Shown: positions 1 through 10,867 of the stretch, one piece after another | Layout: every line of letters begins with the position of its first letter | Numbering within the stretch: the stretch's first letter is position 1 | Assembly (NCBI RefSeq): GCF_046297875.1 | Contig: NZ_JBKBHD010000001.1 | Coordinates: 1,116,001-1,180,000, forward strand | Length of the DNA: 64,000 bases | From: Parvibaculum sp046297875 | Lineage (GTDB): Bacteria; Pseudomonadota; Alphaproteobacteria; Parvibaculales; Parvibaculaceae | Direction: 5' to 3' | Position numbers and translations under genes: made by a program | Notes under the pieces: generated by a model | Seen by the model: only the letters and a program-made list of their open reading frames with translations | Databases searched by the model: none | What the model was told of the DNA's origin: nothing

Positions 1-1
1 C

Positions 2-535
2 GACAAGCGCGGCCGCATCGAGGTCGATGCCTCGTTCAAGACCAATGTCGACGGCATCTATGCGGTCGGCGACGTGATCGCGGGACCGATGCTTGCGCAC
101 AAGGCGATGGAAGAGGGTGTTGCGCTTGCCGAGCAGCTTGCAGGGCATTACGGCGCGGTGAATTACGATGTGATCCCTGGCGTCGTCTATACCTCGCCGG
201 AAGTGGCCTCGGTCGGCAGGACGGAAGAGCAGCTCAAGGAAGCGGGCATCGAATACAATGCCGGCAAGTTCCCCTTCACGGCGAATGGCCGCGCCAAGGC
301 GAACAAGACGACCGACGGTTTCGTGAAGATCCTCGCCGACAAGAAGACCGACCGCATTCTCGGCGTTCACATTATCGGCGTGGGAGCCGGTGAACTGATC
401 GCGCAGGCTGTCGTCGCGATGGAATTCTCTTCAAGCTCGGAAGATATTGCCCGCATGTGCATCGCTCATCCGACCATGTCGGAAGCGGTGAAGGAAGCCG
501 CGCTTTCCGTCACGGGCCTTCCCATTCACATGTGA
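2..535 (+). CDS. lpdA: Dihydrolipoamide dehydrogenase, C-terminal part (5' end outside window)
   Basis: This is the C-terminal part of the FAD-dependent E3 subunit of 2-oxoacid dehydrogenase complexes, which reoxidises protein-bound dihydrolipoamide with NAD+. The frame is open from base 2, so the 5' end lies upstream of the window. Visible parts are the second FAD-contact motif (YAVGDVIAGPMLAHKA) followed by the dimerisation domain, which holds the catalytic His-Glu dyad in the AHPTMSEA segment near the C-terminus. The gene converges on xerC with about 20 bases between the two stops. The family call is firm. Which 2-oxoacid complex it serves cannot be told from here, because the E1 and E2 genes would lie upstream. 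Confidence 0.95.
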   Translation, partial: DKRGRIEVDASFKTNVDGIYAVGDVIAGPMLAHKAMEEGVALAEQLAGHYGAVNYDVIPGVVYTSPEVASVGRTEEQLKEAGIEYNAGKFPFTANGRAKANKTTDGFVKILADKKTDRILGVHIIGVGAGELIAQAVVAMEFSSSSEDIARMCIAHPTMSEAVKEAALSVTGLPIHM

Positions 536-556
536 GCGGGCATATGTGCGCGCGGT

Positions 557-1555
557 TCAGCCGTGTTTGCGCCGCTCCTTTTCGGTCTGCGCCTTGTCAT
601 ATACCTCAAGGAGCCGCGCCGCATCGACTTCCGTATACATCTGCGTGGTCGAGAGGCTCGAATGGCCGAGCAGTTCCTGAATGGAGCGCAGGTCGCCACC
701 ACCGGCAAGGAGATGCGTGGCGAAGCTGTGGCGCAACGCATGAGGCGTCGCCGATTCAGGCAGGCCGAGGCGGCGACGCAGATTGATCATCATGTCGCGC
801 ACCTGACGCTGGTTGAGCCGCTTGCCGCGCCCGCCAACGAAGAGAGGATCGTCTTTCGTCAGCGCGAAGGGGCAGAGCTTGAGATAATTCTCGACCGCCA
901 TGCGTGCCGCAGGCAGCACGGGCACGATGCGTTCCTTGTTGCCCTTGCCGGTGATGCGCAGCGCCTCGCGCAGGGGCGCCGCGCTCCGGTCTAGCGAAAG
1001 CGCTTCCGAAACGCGCAGCCCGCAGCCGTAAAGCAAAGTCAGAACGGCAAGGTCGCGCGCGCCCTTCCAGGGCTCGCCCTGCGCGATTTCCGCTTCGGCA
1101 AGCATTTCCTCGGCGCCTCTGACGGAAAGCGGCTTCGGCAGTGCATGGGGAAGCTTCGGCGAGCGCAGCGCCAGCGCCGAGGCGTTGGAGAGAATTTTTG
1201 TCCGGTCGAGATAGCGGAAGAAGGAGCGCATGCTCGACAGCATCCGCGCAACGGAGCGGCTTTGCAGTCCTTCCTTGCGGCGCCGACTGACAAAGGCACG
1301 GAAGTCGCGCAGCGCCAGCCGCTCAAGATCGGCAAGCGTTGCCGCGCCACCCAGATGATCCACGAGAAACTCGAAGAAACGCGTGATGTCGCGGTGATAA
1401 TTGACGAGCGTTGCCACGCTCATCCGCTTCTCGCTCATGAGATGGGCATACCAGTTGCGGATTTCACCCTGAACGTCCGCAGCGGCGGGCACCGCTCTTG
1501 CGGCGTCCTCCGGCGCGGGCGCGCCGCTCAGCGGGCGGGCGGCAGGTCGAGCCAT
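557..1555 (-). CDS. xerC: Tyrosine recombinase XerC
   Basis: Site-specific recombinase that, with XerD, resolves chromosome dimers at dif. The protein has 332 residues: a SAM-like core-binding domain (about 30-120) and a catalytic domain (about 145-320). The catalytic residues are visible: R181 in GLRVSEA, K204 in TGKGNKER, H272 and R275 in PHALRHSF, H298 in LGHSS and the nucleophile Y307 in TQMYTEV. About 25 proline- and alanine-rich residues precede the first domain. Its start overlaps the end of the DUF484 gene by 28 bases, so the two are co-transcribed. Adjacency to DUF484 is a common arrangement and supports XerC over XerD, but sequence alone separates the two less firmly. Confidence 0.93.
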   Translation of the reverse strand: MARPAARPLSGAPAPEDAARAVPAAADVQGEIRNWYAHLMSEKRMSVATLVNYHRDITRFFEFLVDHLGGAATLADLERLALRDFRAFVSRRRKEGLQSRSVARMLSSMRSFFRYLDRTKILSNASALALRSPKLPHALPKPLSVRGAEEMLAEAEIAQGEPWKGARDLAVLTLLYGCGLRVSEALSLDRSAAPLREALRITGKGNKERIVPVLPAARMAVENYLKLCPFALTKDDPLFVGGRGKRLNQRQVRDMMINLRRRLGLPESATPHALRHSFATHLLAGGGDLRSIQELLGHSSLSTTQMYTEVDAARLLEVYDKAQTEKERRKHG

Positions 1556-2268
1556 TGGCGCACGCAGCGCTCGACGACATGGGCGAGGAATTCGAGCAGG
1601 TCCACCGCCTGGTCGGGATGGAACTGTTCCGGGTCGAAGCCGCCAAGCGCGAGCAGGCCGGGCGGCGAACCGGGCGATACGTCGAGCCGTACCAGCGCCT
1701 CGGAGTGCACGTCCTCGGCGAGATTGCCATAGAGGCCGCGGCTGCCGCGCACATTGGCGGCAAGGCGGCAGCGTTCTCCCATGCCGAGAATCCGGTCGAC
1801 GCCGCCGGGCTCGAGCACGCGCACACCGCGAATGCCGATGCCGGAAACGCCGTTCGCCGTTTCGATGCAGATGGTCGCGGCGCGAATACCGAGCATGCGG
1901 GCAAGGCCGTCCGGCGCGGTGACGTATTCGATCAGATGTTCGAAGCTCTTTGCATCGAGGAGCTTCAGCGCCGCGGCATGGACCTGTTCGCGCGCGATGC
2001 TGTTCAGCGAGGTCGCCTCGATGAGATCCGACTGGATGTCGCGCAGCATGCGCACCTGGCTCTGCAACCGGCCGATCATGAATTGCTGCATGTCGAGTAC
2101 ATTGCGGCCGGTAGATTGCGAGGGGGGCACAAGCGAGGCGATGAGGTCCGCATCATTGGCGAGAAGTTCGGGATGCTGGCGCAGATAGGCCTTCACCTCG
2201 TCGGCGGCGATGGCCGACCCTGCCAATGCGATGCGCTGCGCGCCGGTGCTGTCGTTCTGCTGGCTCAT
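1528..2268 (-). CDS. DUF484 family protein
   Basis: A 246-residue protein of the DUF484 family (YigA-like), which has a GAF-like fold and no established biochemical activity. The family start is recognisable (VKAYLRQHPELLANDADLI), followed by a helical linker (about 65-110) and a GAF-like C-terminal half. Members of this family are regularly found next to xerC, and here the 3' end overlaps xerC by 28 bases. It carries no signal peptide or membrane segment, so it is probably cytosolic. A role as a partner or regulator of XerC is a guess from gene order only. Confidence 0.88.
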   Translation of the reverse strand: MSQQNDSTGAQRIALAGSAIAADEVKAYLRQHPELLANDADLIASLVPPSQSTGRNVLDMQQFMIGRLQSQVRMLRDIQSDLIEATSLNSIAREQVHAAALKLLDAKSFEHLIEYVTAPDGLARMLGIRAATICIETANGVSGIGIRGVRVLEPGGVDRILGMGERCRLAANVRGSRGLYGNLAEDVHSEALVRLDVSPGSPPGLLALGGFDPEQFHPDQAVDLLEFLAHVVERCVRQWLDLPPAR

Positions 2269-2294
2269 GCCCTCAGCATCCCCTCAATACGTTT

Positions 2295-2951
2295 CTAAAG
2301 TATTTTCTGGCCGGTCTTTTTCCAATCCGAAAGGAACATTTCGAGTCCCTTGTCGGTAAGCGGATGGGTGGCTAGCCCCTTCAGCACTGCGGGCGGAACA
2401 GTGGCGACATCGGCGCCGGCAAGCGCCGACTCCTTCACGTGGTTCGCATTGCGAATCGAGGCGGCAAGAATCTCGGTCTGGAGTGCGGGATAGTTATCGT
2501 AAATTTCCCTGATCTCGCGGATGAGTTCCATGCCATCGAGATTGAGGTCGTCGAGGCGGCCGATGAAGGGCGAGACGAAGGTTGCGCCCGCCTTGGCGGC
2601 GAGCAGCGCCTGGTTCGCCGAGAAGCACAGCGTCACATTTACCATTGTGCCTTCGCTTGTCAGCGCCTTGCAGGCCTTGAGCCCGTCCCAGGTCAGCGGC
2701 ACCTTCACGGCGATGTTCTTTGCGAGGCCCGCGAGCTTGCGGCCTTCGGCGATCATCGTTGCCGAATCGAGCGCCGTCACTTCTGCGCTGACCGGTCCTT
2801 CGACGACGGCACAGATTTCCTTAACGACTTCGAGGAAGTCGCGCCCCGTCTTGGCGATGAGCGAGGGATTGGTGGTCACGCCGTCCAGAAGGCCGGTCTC
2901 GGCCAGTTCACGGATTTCGGCGACATCGGCAGTATCGACAAAGAATTTCAT
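2295..2951 (-). CDS. tal: Small (FSA/TalC-type) transaldolase
   Basis: A 218-residue class I aldolase of the small transaldolase family, moving a dihydroxyacetone unit between sugar phosphates in the non-oxidative pentose phosphate pathway. The ATG at 2951 gives the family's canonical beginning (MKFFVDTADVAEIREL). The frame stays open upstream, but that extension has no family match. The Schiff-base lysine is K83 in NIAVKVPLT, and the family signatures VTTNPSLIAK and SPFIGRLDD are present. Fructose-6-phosphate aldolases share this fold, so the exact reaction is not settled by sequence. The gene lies 26 bases upstream of the DUF484 gene on the same strand and may be co-transcribed with it. Confidence 0.92.
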   Translation of the reverse strand: MKFFVDTADVAEIRELAETGLLDGVTTNPSLIAKTGRDFLEVVKEICAVVEGPVSAEVTALDSATMIAEGRKLAGLAKNIAVKVPLTWDGLKACKALTSEGTMVNVTLCFSANQALLAAKAGATFVSPFIGRLDDLNLDGMELIREIREIYDNYPALQTEILAASIRNANHVKESALAGADVATVPPAVLKGLATHPLTDKGLEMFLSDWKKTGQKIL

Positions 2952-3157
2952 GCAGACTTTTCTTTTCGGTCTCGTTCCGGCGCATGCGCCCCCTGGGGGC
3001 AGTCTAGTCGAGAGGCGCGCCAAAGGCTCGCTTCTTTTGACGGGCGTGAAGCCATTGCGCAAGGCACGATCGTGGCGCTTGCTTTACGAGGCGTTACGTT
3101 GTCGTTTCGGATTAACGCAATGCGGCGGGTGAGCCGCATGAAACGGCCCGGAATAGA

Positions 3158-5365
3158 ATGGCTTCCGAAATATCCACAGCCCGGCCTGAAGATGACGCAG
3201 TCCTATCGGGGACTGTCAGCGTCCTGATCCCGCTCGCCCTGCCGAAACCCTATGACTACAAGGTGCCGCCGGGCGTGGCGGTCCATGCCGGTTCCTATGT
3301 GGTGGTGCCGCTCGGCACACAGGAAATCGTCGGCGTCGTCTGGGGGGAGGGCTCGGGCGAGGTCCGACATAACCGGCTGAAGGCGATCACCGAGGTCATC
3401 GATGCACCGCCCATGGCGGGTGTGCTGCGCCGCTTCATCGACTGGGTGGCGCAATATACGGTGTCGCCTGCAGGCTCCGTGCTGCGGCTTGCGATCCGGG
3501 CGCCCGGTGCGCTCGAGCCGCCGCGGATGCGCACTGCCTATCGGCTTGGCAGCACGCGGCCTTCACGCATGACACCGGCCCGCCAGCGGGTGATTAAAGT
3601 GGCGGGAGACGGCTTTGCCCGCACGGTGCGCGAACTTGCCGAAGAAGCAGGCGTCTCGGACGCTGTCGTGCGCGGGCTTGTCGAGGCGCAGGCGCTTGTC
3701 GCGGTCGATATACCGACCGAGGCGCCGTTTCCCGATCCGCTTGCCGAGATAAAGAGTGTTTCGCTGTCGGCGGAGCAGCAGGAAGCGGCCACGCATCTCG
3801 TGGCCGCCGTCGAGGCACAAAAGTTCTCGGCAACGCTGCTCGATGGTGTGACGGGCTCCGGCAAGACGGAAGTCTATTTCGAGGCGGTTGCTGCCGCGCT
3901 CGTGCAGGGCAGGCAGGTGCTGATCCTGCTGCCCGAGATTGCGCTCACAAGCCAGTTCATGGAGCGGTTCGAGCGCCGCTTCGGCTGCCGCCCGGCGGAG
4001 TGGCATTCCGATCTCCCCTCGCGCGCGCGCCGCCGCATCTGGCGCGGCGTGGCGGAGGGGCGCGCCCGCGTCGTTGCCGGTGCGCGTTCGGCGCTCTTTC
4101 TGCCCTTTTGCGATCTCGGTCTCATTGTCGTCGATGAAGAACATGATGCTGCCTTCAAGCAGGAAGATGGCGTCACCTATCATGCGCGCGACATGGGCGT
4201 CGTGCGGGCCTCGCTCGGCCAGTTCCCGATCGTGCTGAGTTCGGCAACGCCTTCGCTCGAAACATCGGTGAATGTGCAGCAGGGCAAATATGATGTGGTG
4301 CGGCTCGCGGCGCGGCATGGCGAGGCATTGCTGCCGCAGGTGACATCCATCGACATGCGCAGCGATCCGCCTGAGCGCGGACGCTGGCTCTCGCCTTTGC
4401 TTGTGAAGGAAATGATGAAGGCGCTCGAGGCGGGCGAGCAGGTCATGCTCTTTCTCAACCGCCGCGGCTATGCGCCGCTCACGCTCTGCCGCACCTGCGG
4501 GCATCGTATCGAATGTCCGCAATGTTCGGCCTGGCTCGTCGAACACAGGTTCCGGCGCGAGCTTGCCTGCCATCACTGCGGATATTCGGCGCCGGTGCCG
4601 AAGGCTTGTCCTTCCTGCGGCGCGGAAGATGCGCTCATCGCCTGCGGGCCGGGCGTCGAACGTATCGCGGAAGAAGTCGCCGAGATTTTCCCCGAAGCAC
4701 GCACCGTCATCGTCTCGTCGGACAATCTGCGCGGCCCCGCGGCACATGAGGAAATCTTCGCCGCCATCGAGGCGCGCGAGGCCGATATCATCATCGGTAC
4801 ACAGATTGTTGCCAAGGGCCATCACTTTCCCTGGTTGACGCTGGTCGGCGTGGTCGATGCCGATCTCGGGCTCGAGAATGGCGATCTCAGGGCAGGCGAG
4901 CGGACCTATCAGCTCTTGCAGCAGGTGGCGGGGCGGGCGGGCCGGGCCGAGCGGCCGGGCCGCGTCTTTCTCCAGTCCTTCATGCCGGAGCATGGCGTGA
5001 TGCGCGCGCTCGTCTCGGGCAGGCGCGATGAATTTCTTGCCCGCGAGGCGCAGGCGCGCGAAAGGGTGAGCCTGCCGCCCTTCGGGCGGTTGGCCGGGAT
5101 CGTCGTTTCCTCGCCCGATGCGGGGCTAGCGCAGCGCGTTGCCCGGGACATGGCCCGCATTGCGCCCCGCGCCGAGGATGTGACGGTGCTTGGCCCCGCG
5201 CCCGCGCCGATGGCGCTGCTGCGCGGCCGCACCCGGATCCGCTTCCTTGTGAAGGCAGGGCGGCAGGTCAATATCCAGGCTTTCCTCCATGCCTGGCTCG
5301 ACGATTTCAAGGTGCCGAACGCGGTCCGCATCTCGGTCGATGTGGACCCCTACAGCTTCATGTGA
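3158..5365 (+). CDS. priA: Primosomal protein N' (replication restart helicase PriA)
   Basis: A 735-residue superfamily 2 DNA helicase that recognises stalled forks and reloads the replisome. An N-terminal DNA-binding domain (about 20-110) is followed by a helicase core with Walker A GVTGSGKTE (about 228-236) and the Walker B/DEEH box VVDEEHD (about 325). A zinc-binding insert of eight cysteines follows at about 445-490, with CxxC pairs of the form CRTCG, CPQC, CHHCG and CPSCG. The C-terminal helicase motif contains QVAGRAGRAERPG. The gene is divergent from the transaldolase across a 206-base intergenic region and is read toward the ATP synthase operon. Length and motifs are complete, with no sign of damage. 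Confidence 0.96.
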   Translation: MASEISTARPEDDAVLSGTVSVLIPLALPKPYDYKVPPGVAVHAGSYVVVPLGTQEIVGVVWGEGSGEVRHNRLKAITEVIDAPPMAGVLRRFIDWVAQYTVSPAGSVLRLAIRAPGALEPPRMRTAYRLGSTRPSRMTPARQRVIKVAGDGFARTVRELAEEAGVSDAVVRGLVEAQALVAVDIPTEAPFPDPLAEIKSVSLSAEQQEAATHLVAAVEAQKFSATLLDGVTGSGKTEVYFEAVAAALVQGRQVLILLPEIALTSQFMERFERRFGCRPAEWHSDLPSRARRRIWRGVAEGRARVVAGARSALFLPFCDLGLIVVDEEHDAAFKQEDGVTYHARDMGVVRASLGQFPIVLSSATPSLETSVNVQQGKYDVVRLAARHGEALLPQVTSIDMRSDPPERGRWLSPLLVKEMMKALEAGEQVMLFLNRRGYAPLTLCRTCGHRIECPQCSAWLVEHRFRRELACHHCGYSAPVPKACPSCGAEDALIACGPGVERIAEEVAEIFPEARTVIVSSDNLRGPAAHEEIFAAIEAREADIIIGTQIVAKGHHFPWLTLVGVVDADLGLENGDLRAGERTYQLLQQVAGRAGRAERPGRVFLQSFMPEHGVMRALVSGRRDEFLAREAQARERVSLPPFGRLAGIVVSSPDAGLAQRVARDMARIAPRAEDVTVLGPAPAPMALLRGRTRIRFLVKAGRQVNIQAFLHAWLDDFKVPNAVRISVDVDPYSFM

Positions 5366-5629
5366 GCCAACGGGCCGCCGCCTGCTCGTTGACGCTGCGG
5401 CAAGGGCCTTTCCGGGCCTTGCGGCATGCCCAAAATGCCGCAGGCTTGCCCATTTTCCGGGCCAGCATGTTGCGCATGCGCGGACCATGTGTTACCTAAC
5501 GCCCGGCCTTCAGGGGGCTCGATTTTTGCCCTTTCGGCGGCCAAAATTAGCTAATGAATTCAAATGGTTGGCGCGAGGCTTCTGGCCGCCGCGCCGATTT
5601 CCACGAAAAAGCACAGGCGAGCGCCGCAC

Positions 5630-6187
5630 GTGTCATCAGATCATCCCGTCTCTGGCGTGGCCGGCCGTTATGCGACGGCCCTCTTCGAACTGGCGGAAGC
5701 GCAGGGCGCGCTCGATGCCGTGGCGGCCGATCTCGGGAAGATTTCGGCCATGCTTGCGGCGAGCGAAGACCTGACCCGTCTGGTTCGCAGCCCGCTTTTC
5801 AGCGCCGACGAGCAGGGCCGCGCCTTCGCCGCCGTGCTCGACAAAGCAGGCATTTCCGGGCTGGTGAAGAATTTCGCCGGTCTCGTCATCAAGAATCGCC
5901 GTCTCTTCGTGCTTCCGGCCATGATTTTGGCCTATGGTGCCATTCTCGCCCATAAGCGCGGCGAAGTGACGGCTCAGGTCACCTCTGCCCATGCGCTCGG
6001 CGATGCCCAGGTCGAAGGCCTCAAGGCTGCGCTGAAAACCGCTACCGGACGCGACGTCAAGATCGATACCAAGGTCGATGCCGGGCTCCTCGGCGGACTA
6101 ATCGTGAAGGTCGGCAGCCGGATGATCGATTCATCCCTGCGGACCAAGCTCAATTCTCTCAAGATTGCCATGAAAGAGGCCTCCTGA
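5630..6187 (+). CDS. atpH: F1F0 ATP synthase subunit delta
   Basis: A 185-residue peripheral-stalk subunit that joins the F1 head to the F0 b subunits. I chose the GTG at 5630 (VSSDHPVSGVAGRYATALF). The frame is also open from an ATG at 5564, but the extra 22 residues are not like the family and the GTG gives the usual length. The conserved start motif GRYATALFELA and the C-terminal GLLGGLIVKVGSRMIDSS are both present. The stop codon overlaps the atpA start by one base, so translation is coupled. It is the first gene of atpHAGDC. The F0 genes are not in this window, as is normal for Alphaproteobacteria. Confidence 0.93.
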   Translation: MSSDHPVSGVAGRYATALFELAEAQGALDAVAADLGKISAMLAASEDLTRLVRSPLFSADEQGRAFAAVLDKAGISGLVKNFAGLVIKNRRLFVLPAMILAYGAILAHKRGEVTAQVTSAHALGDAQVEGLKAALKTATGRDVKIDTKVDAGLLGGLIVKVGSRMIDSSLRTKLNSLKIAMKEAS

Positions 6188-7716
6188 TGGACATTCAGGC
6201 TGCGGAAATTTCCGCCATCCTCAAGCAGCAGATCCAGGATTTCGGCGCGGAAGCGCAGGTTTCCGAAATCGGCCAGGTGCTTTCCGTCGGTGACGGTATC
6301 GCCCGCGTCTACGGCCTCGACAATGTCGAAGCCGGCGAAATGGTCGAGTTCCCGGGCGGCGTGCGCGGCATGGCGCTCAACCTCGAACAGGACAATGTCG
6401 GCGTCGTTATTTTCGGCTCCGACCAGAACATCAAGGAAGGCGACACGGTAAAGCGCACGGGCGCGATCGTGGACGTCCCCGTCGGCAAGGGCCTCCTTGG
6501 CCGCGTCGTCGATCCGCTCGGCAATCCGATCGACGGCAAGGGCCCGATCGTTTCGTCTGAACGCCGCCGCGTGGACGTGAAGGCGCCGGGCATCATTCCC
6601 CGGAAATCGGTGCATGAGCCGATGCAGACCGGCCTCAAGGCGATCGACGCACTGATCCCGATCGGCCGCGGCCAGCGCGAACTGATCATCGGCGACCGTC
6701 AGACCGGCAAGACCGCCATCGCCGTCGACGCGATCCTGAACCAGAAGCCGCTCAATCAGGGCAACGACGAAAACCAGAAGCTCTATTGCATCTATGTCGC
6801 CATCGGCCAGAAGCGCTCGACGGTTGCCCAGATCGTGAAGACGCTGGAAGAAAACGGTGCGCTCGAATATTCGATCATCGTCGCCGCCACCGCGTCGGAC
6901 CCCGCGCCGCTGCAGTTCCTGGCGCCGTTCGCCGGCTGCACGATGGGCGAGTTCTTCCGCGACAACGGCATGCATGCACTCGTCGTCTATGACGATCTCT
7001 CCAAGCAGGCCGTCGCCTATCGCCAGATGTCGCTGCTGCTGCGCCGTCCGCCGGGACGCGAAGCCTATCCGGGCGACGTTTTCTATCTTCATTCGCGCCT
7101 GCTCGAGCGCGCCGCGAAGCTCAATGACGACAATGGCAACGGTTCGCTGACCGCGCTGCCCGTCATCGAGACGCAGGCAAACGACGTGTCGGCCTACATC
7201 CCGACCAACGTGATCTCGATCACCGACGGTCAGATCTTCCTCGAAACGGACCTCTTCTATCAGGGCATCCGTCCGGCGGTGAACGTCGGCCTATCGGTGT
7301 CGCGCGTGGGTTCGTCGGCGCAGATCAAGGCGATGAAGCAGGTTGCCGGCAAGATCAAGGGCGAGCTTGCGCAGTACCGCGAAATGGCGGCCTTCGCACA
7401 GTTCGGTTCGGACCTCGACGCCGCCACGCAGCGTCTGCTCAACCGCGGTGCGCGCCTGACGGAGCTCCTGAAGCAGGGCCAGTTCTCGCCGCTCAAGGTC
7501 GAAGAGCAGGTCGTCGTGATCTATGCCGGTGTGAACGGCTATCTCGACAAGCTGCCGGTTTCGGAAGTGGGCCGCTTCGAGCAGGAATTCCTGCGCAACA
7601 TCCGTTCGAGCCATGCCGACATTCTCGATGCGATCCGCAACGAGAAGCAGATCTCGAACGACACGGAAGCGAAGCTCAAATCCGCCGTCGAAAGCTTCTC
7701 CAAGGCGTTCGCCTGA
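6187..7716 (+). CDS. atpA: F1F0 ATP synthase subunit alpha
   Basis: A 509-residue non-catalytic nucleotide-binding subunit of the F1 head (alpha3beta3). The P-loop GDRQTGKTAIA lies at about residues 170-180. The alpha-specific N-terminus (ISAILKQQIQDF) and the ATPase alpha/beta signature near PAVNVGLSVSRVGSSAQ are present. The length is normal for the family. The start overlaps the atpH stop (TGATG), and atpG follows after 24 bases. It is co-transcribed with the rest of atpHAGDC. Confidence 0.98.
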   Translation: MDIQAAEISAILKQQIQDFGAEAQVSEIGQVLSVGDGIARVYGLDNVEAGEMVEFPGGVRGMALNLEQDNVGVVIFGSDQNIKEGDTVKRTGAIVDVPVGKGLLGRVVDPLGNPIDGKGPIVSSERRRVDVKAPGIIPRKSVHEPMQTGLKAIDALIPIGRGQRELIIGDRQTGKTAIAVDAILNQKPLNQGNDENQKLYCIYVAIGQKRSTVAQIVKTLEENGALEYSIIVAATASDPAPLQFLAPFAGCTMGEFFRDNGMHALVVYDDLSKQAVAYRQMSLLLRRPPGREAYPGDVFYLHSRLLERAAKLNDDNGNGSLTALPVIETQANDVSAYIPTNVISITDGQIFLETDLFYQGIRPAVNVGLSVSRVGSSAQIKAMKQVAGKIKGELAQYREMAAFAQFGSDLDAATQRLLNRGARLTELLKQGQFSPLKVEEQVVVIYAGVNGYLDKLPVSEVGRFEQEFLRNIRSSHADILDAIRNEKQISNDTEAKLKSAVESFSKAFA

Positions 7717-7740
7717 TTTCAGGCTAAAGGGTAAGGGCGT

Positions 7741-8622
7741 ATGGCCAGCCTCAAGGACCTAAGAAATCGCATCGCCAGCGTGAAGGCGACGCAGAAGATC
7801 ACGAAGGCGATGCAGATGGTCGCCGCCGCGAAACTGCGCCGCGCGCAGGAAGCGGCGGAAGCCGCGCGTCCTTATGCCGAACGCATGGACCGCGTGATGG
7901 CCAATCTCGCAACCGGCATGGCCGGCCGCGACGATGCGCCGAAGCTGCTTGCGGGCACGGGCTCGGACAAGGTGCAGCTGGTGATCGTGGCAACCGCCGA
8001 CCGCGGCCTTTGCGGCGGTTTCAACTCGTCGATCGCGCGTCTTGCCCGTCAGCACATCAACCGGCTGACCGGCGAAGGCAAGGAAGTGAAGATCCTTACC
8101 GTGGGCCGCAAGGGCCGCGATATCCTGAAACGTGATTTTGCGAACCGCATCGTGAAGTCCTACGAGTTCACGGGCGTCCGTCAGATCGGTTTCGCGCAGG
8201 CCGAAGACATTTCGAAGACCGTGCTCGACATGTTCGAAGCCGGCGAGTTCGATGTCGCGACGCTCTTCTATTCGAAGTTCGTGAACGTGGTCAGCCAGGT
8301 GCCGACCGCCCAGCAGATCATTCCGGCGAGCCTGCCGGAAGGTGCGGGGGGCGCCGATCTCGGCGGCGCGGTTTACGAGTATGAACCCGAAGAAACCGAA
8401 ATCCTGAAAGACCTCCTGCCGCGCAATCTGTCGGTGCAGATTTTCCGCGCGCTGCTCGAGAATGTCGCGGGCGAGTTCGGTGCCAAGATGTCGGCGATGG
8501 ACAACGCCACGCGCAATGCGGGCGACATGATCAAGAAGCTGAACATCACCTATAACCGTTCGCGCCAGGCGCAGATCACGAAAGAACTGATCGAAATCAT
8601 CTCGGGCGCAGAAGCGCTCTAA
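7741..8622 (+). CDS. atpG: F1F0 ATP synthase subunit gamma
   Basis: A 293-residue central-stalk rotor subunit. The N-terminal coiled-coil helix begins MASLKDLRNRIASVKATQKIT. The C-terminal helix carries the family signature (MSAMDNATRNAGDMI, about 250-265), and the central segment has DRGLCGGFNS. The gene follows atpA by 24 bases. The next gene, atpD, starts 359 bases downstream, which is unusually far inside this operon and is described separately. Confidence 0.97.
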   Translation: MASLKDLRNRIASVKATQKITKAMQMVAAAKLRRAQEAAEAARPYAERMDRVMANLATGMAGRDDAPKLLAGTGSDKVQLVIVATADRGLCGGFNSSIARLARQHINRLTGEGKEVKILTVGRKGRDILKRDFANRIVKSYEFTGVRQIGFAQAEDISKTVLDMFEAGEFDVATLFYSKFVNVVSQVPTAQQIIPASLPEGAGGADLGGAVYEYEPEETEILKDLLPRNLSVQIFRALLENVAGEFGAKMSAMDNATRNAGDMIKKLNITYNRSRQAQITKELIEIISGAEAL

Positions 8623-8981
8623 GACGAAAGTCGAGAGGGACGATCAGGGGGAACGCCCCGGAAGAGACGAAGACCTGTTGGAGGCCATTCGGATCGGAAG
8701 GGACGGGGAAGATGGGTAAGGGCGATGGGCAGGGCTGGCAGAGCCGCCTGCTCGGCTATGTGAGACGGCTTCTTCATCGCGTCCTGCCGGGACGCGGCGC
8801 GGGGCCGAAGGCGCTTCCGGCGCCTTCTGCGGGCAAGGCTGTGCTGCTTGAAGGCAGGGCCGAGCCGGTGGAACCCGGAAACGAGATTTTGGAACCGCAG
8901 GGCGGGGCAGAGGCCACGCCGCAAACAGACAGATGGGAAGCGTCATTTCGCTTTCCGGCACGTGAAGCAGGGATAGACAGT
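8623..8981 (+). other. Long atpG-atpD spacer containing a 90-codon open frame joined to atpD
   Basis: This stretch separates atpG from the expected atpD start. From an ATG at 8712 the frame stays open for 90 codons straight into atpD with no stop, and a purine-rich segment (GGAAGGGACGGGGAAG) lies just before that ATG. The encoded stretch is basic at first (GYVRRLLHRVLPGRG) and then proline-, alanine- and glutamate-rich. Its first 60 or so codons end mostly in G or C, like the genes around it; the last 20 do not. It could be a non-coding spacer, a real N-terminal extension of the beta subunit, or a remnant. I recognise no domain in it. Confidence 0.5.
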
Positions 8982-10418
<1,437 letters not shown>

Positions 10419-10446
10419 GACATCGACCGGACCAAGGTGAAAGCGA

Positions 10447-10845
10447 ATGGCTGAGAAGCTGAATTTCGATCTCGTGTCGCCCGAACGCCTTCTCCTCTCG
10501 GAGCAGGTGGACATGGTGACCGTGCCCGGCGCCGAGGGCGACATGGGCATCATGGGAGGCCATGCGCCTGTCATGTCGACGCTGCGTCCCGGCGTGATCG
10601 GTGTGCAGGTCGAAGGCCAGCCGGAGCGCCGCTATTTCGTGCGCGGCGGTTTTGCCGAAGTGACGCCGGCCGGTCTTACCGTGCTTGCTGAACATACGGT
10701 GCCGCTCGCTGAACTCGATGCCGCAGCGCTGGCCCGCGAGATCGCCAATGCCGAGGAAGACCTTGCGGACGCAAAGTCGGACGAGGCACGGCAACGGGCG
10801 CAGGAAAAGCTCGACCAGCTGAAATCGCTTCGCGAAGTGGCCTAG
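10447..10845 (+). CDS. atpC: F1F0 ATP synthase subunit epsilon
   Basis: A 132-residue central-stalk subunit that couples the rotor to the head and can inhibit ATP hydrolysis. The N-terminal beta-sandwich (MAEKLNFDLVSPERLLLS, VPGAEGDMGIMGGHAPVMS) is followed by a short helical C-terminal hairpin (about 90-132). It is the last gene of the operon and is followed at once by an intrinsic terminator. Confidence 0.96.
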   Translation: MAEKLNFDLVSPERLLLSEQVDMVTVPGAEGDMGIMGGHAPVMSTLRPGVIGVQVEGQPERRYFVRGGFAEVTPAGLTVLAEHTVPLAELDAAALAREIANAEEDLADAKSDEARQRAQEKLDQLKSLREVA

Positions 10846-10867
10846 GCAAAGAGTCGACGGAAATTCA

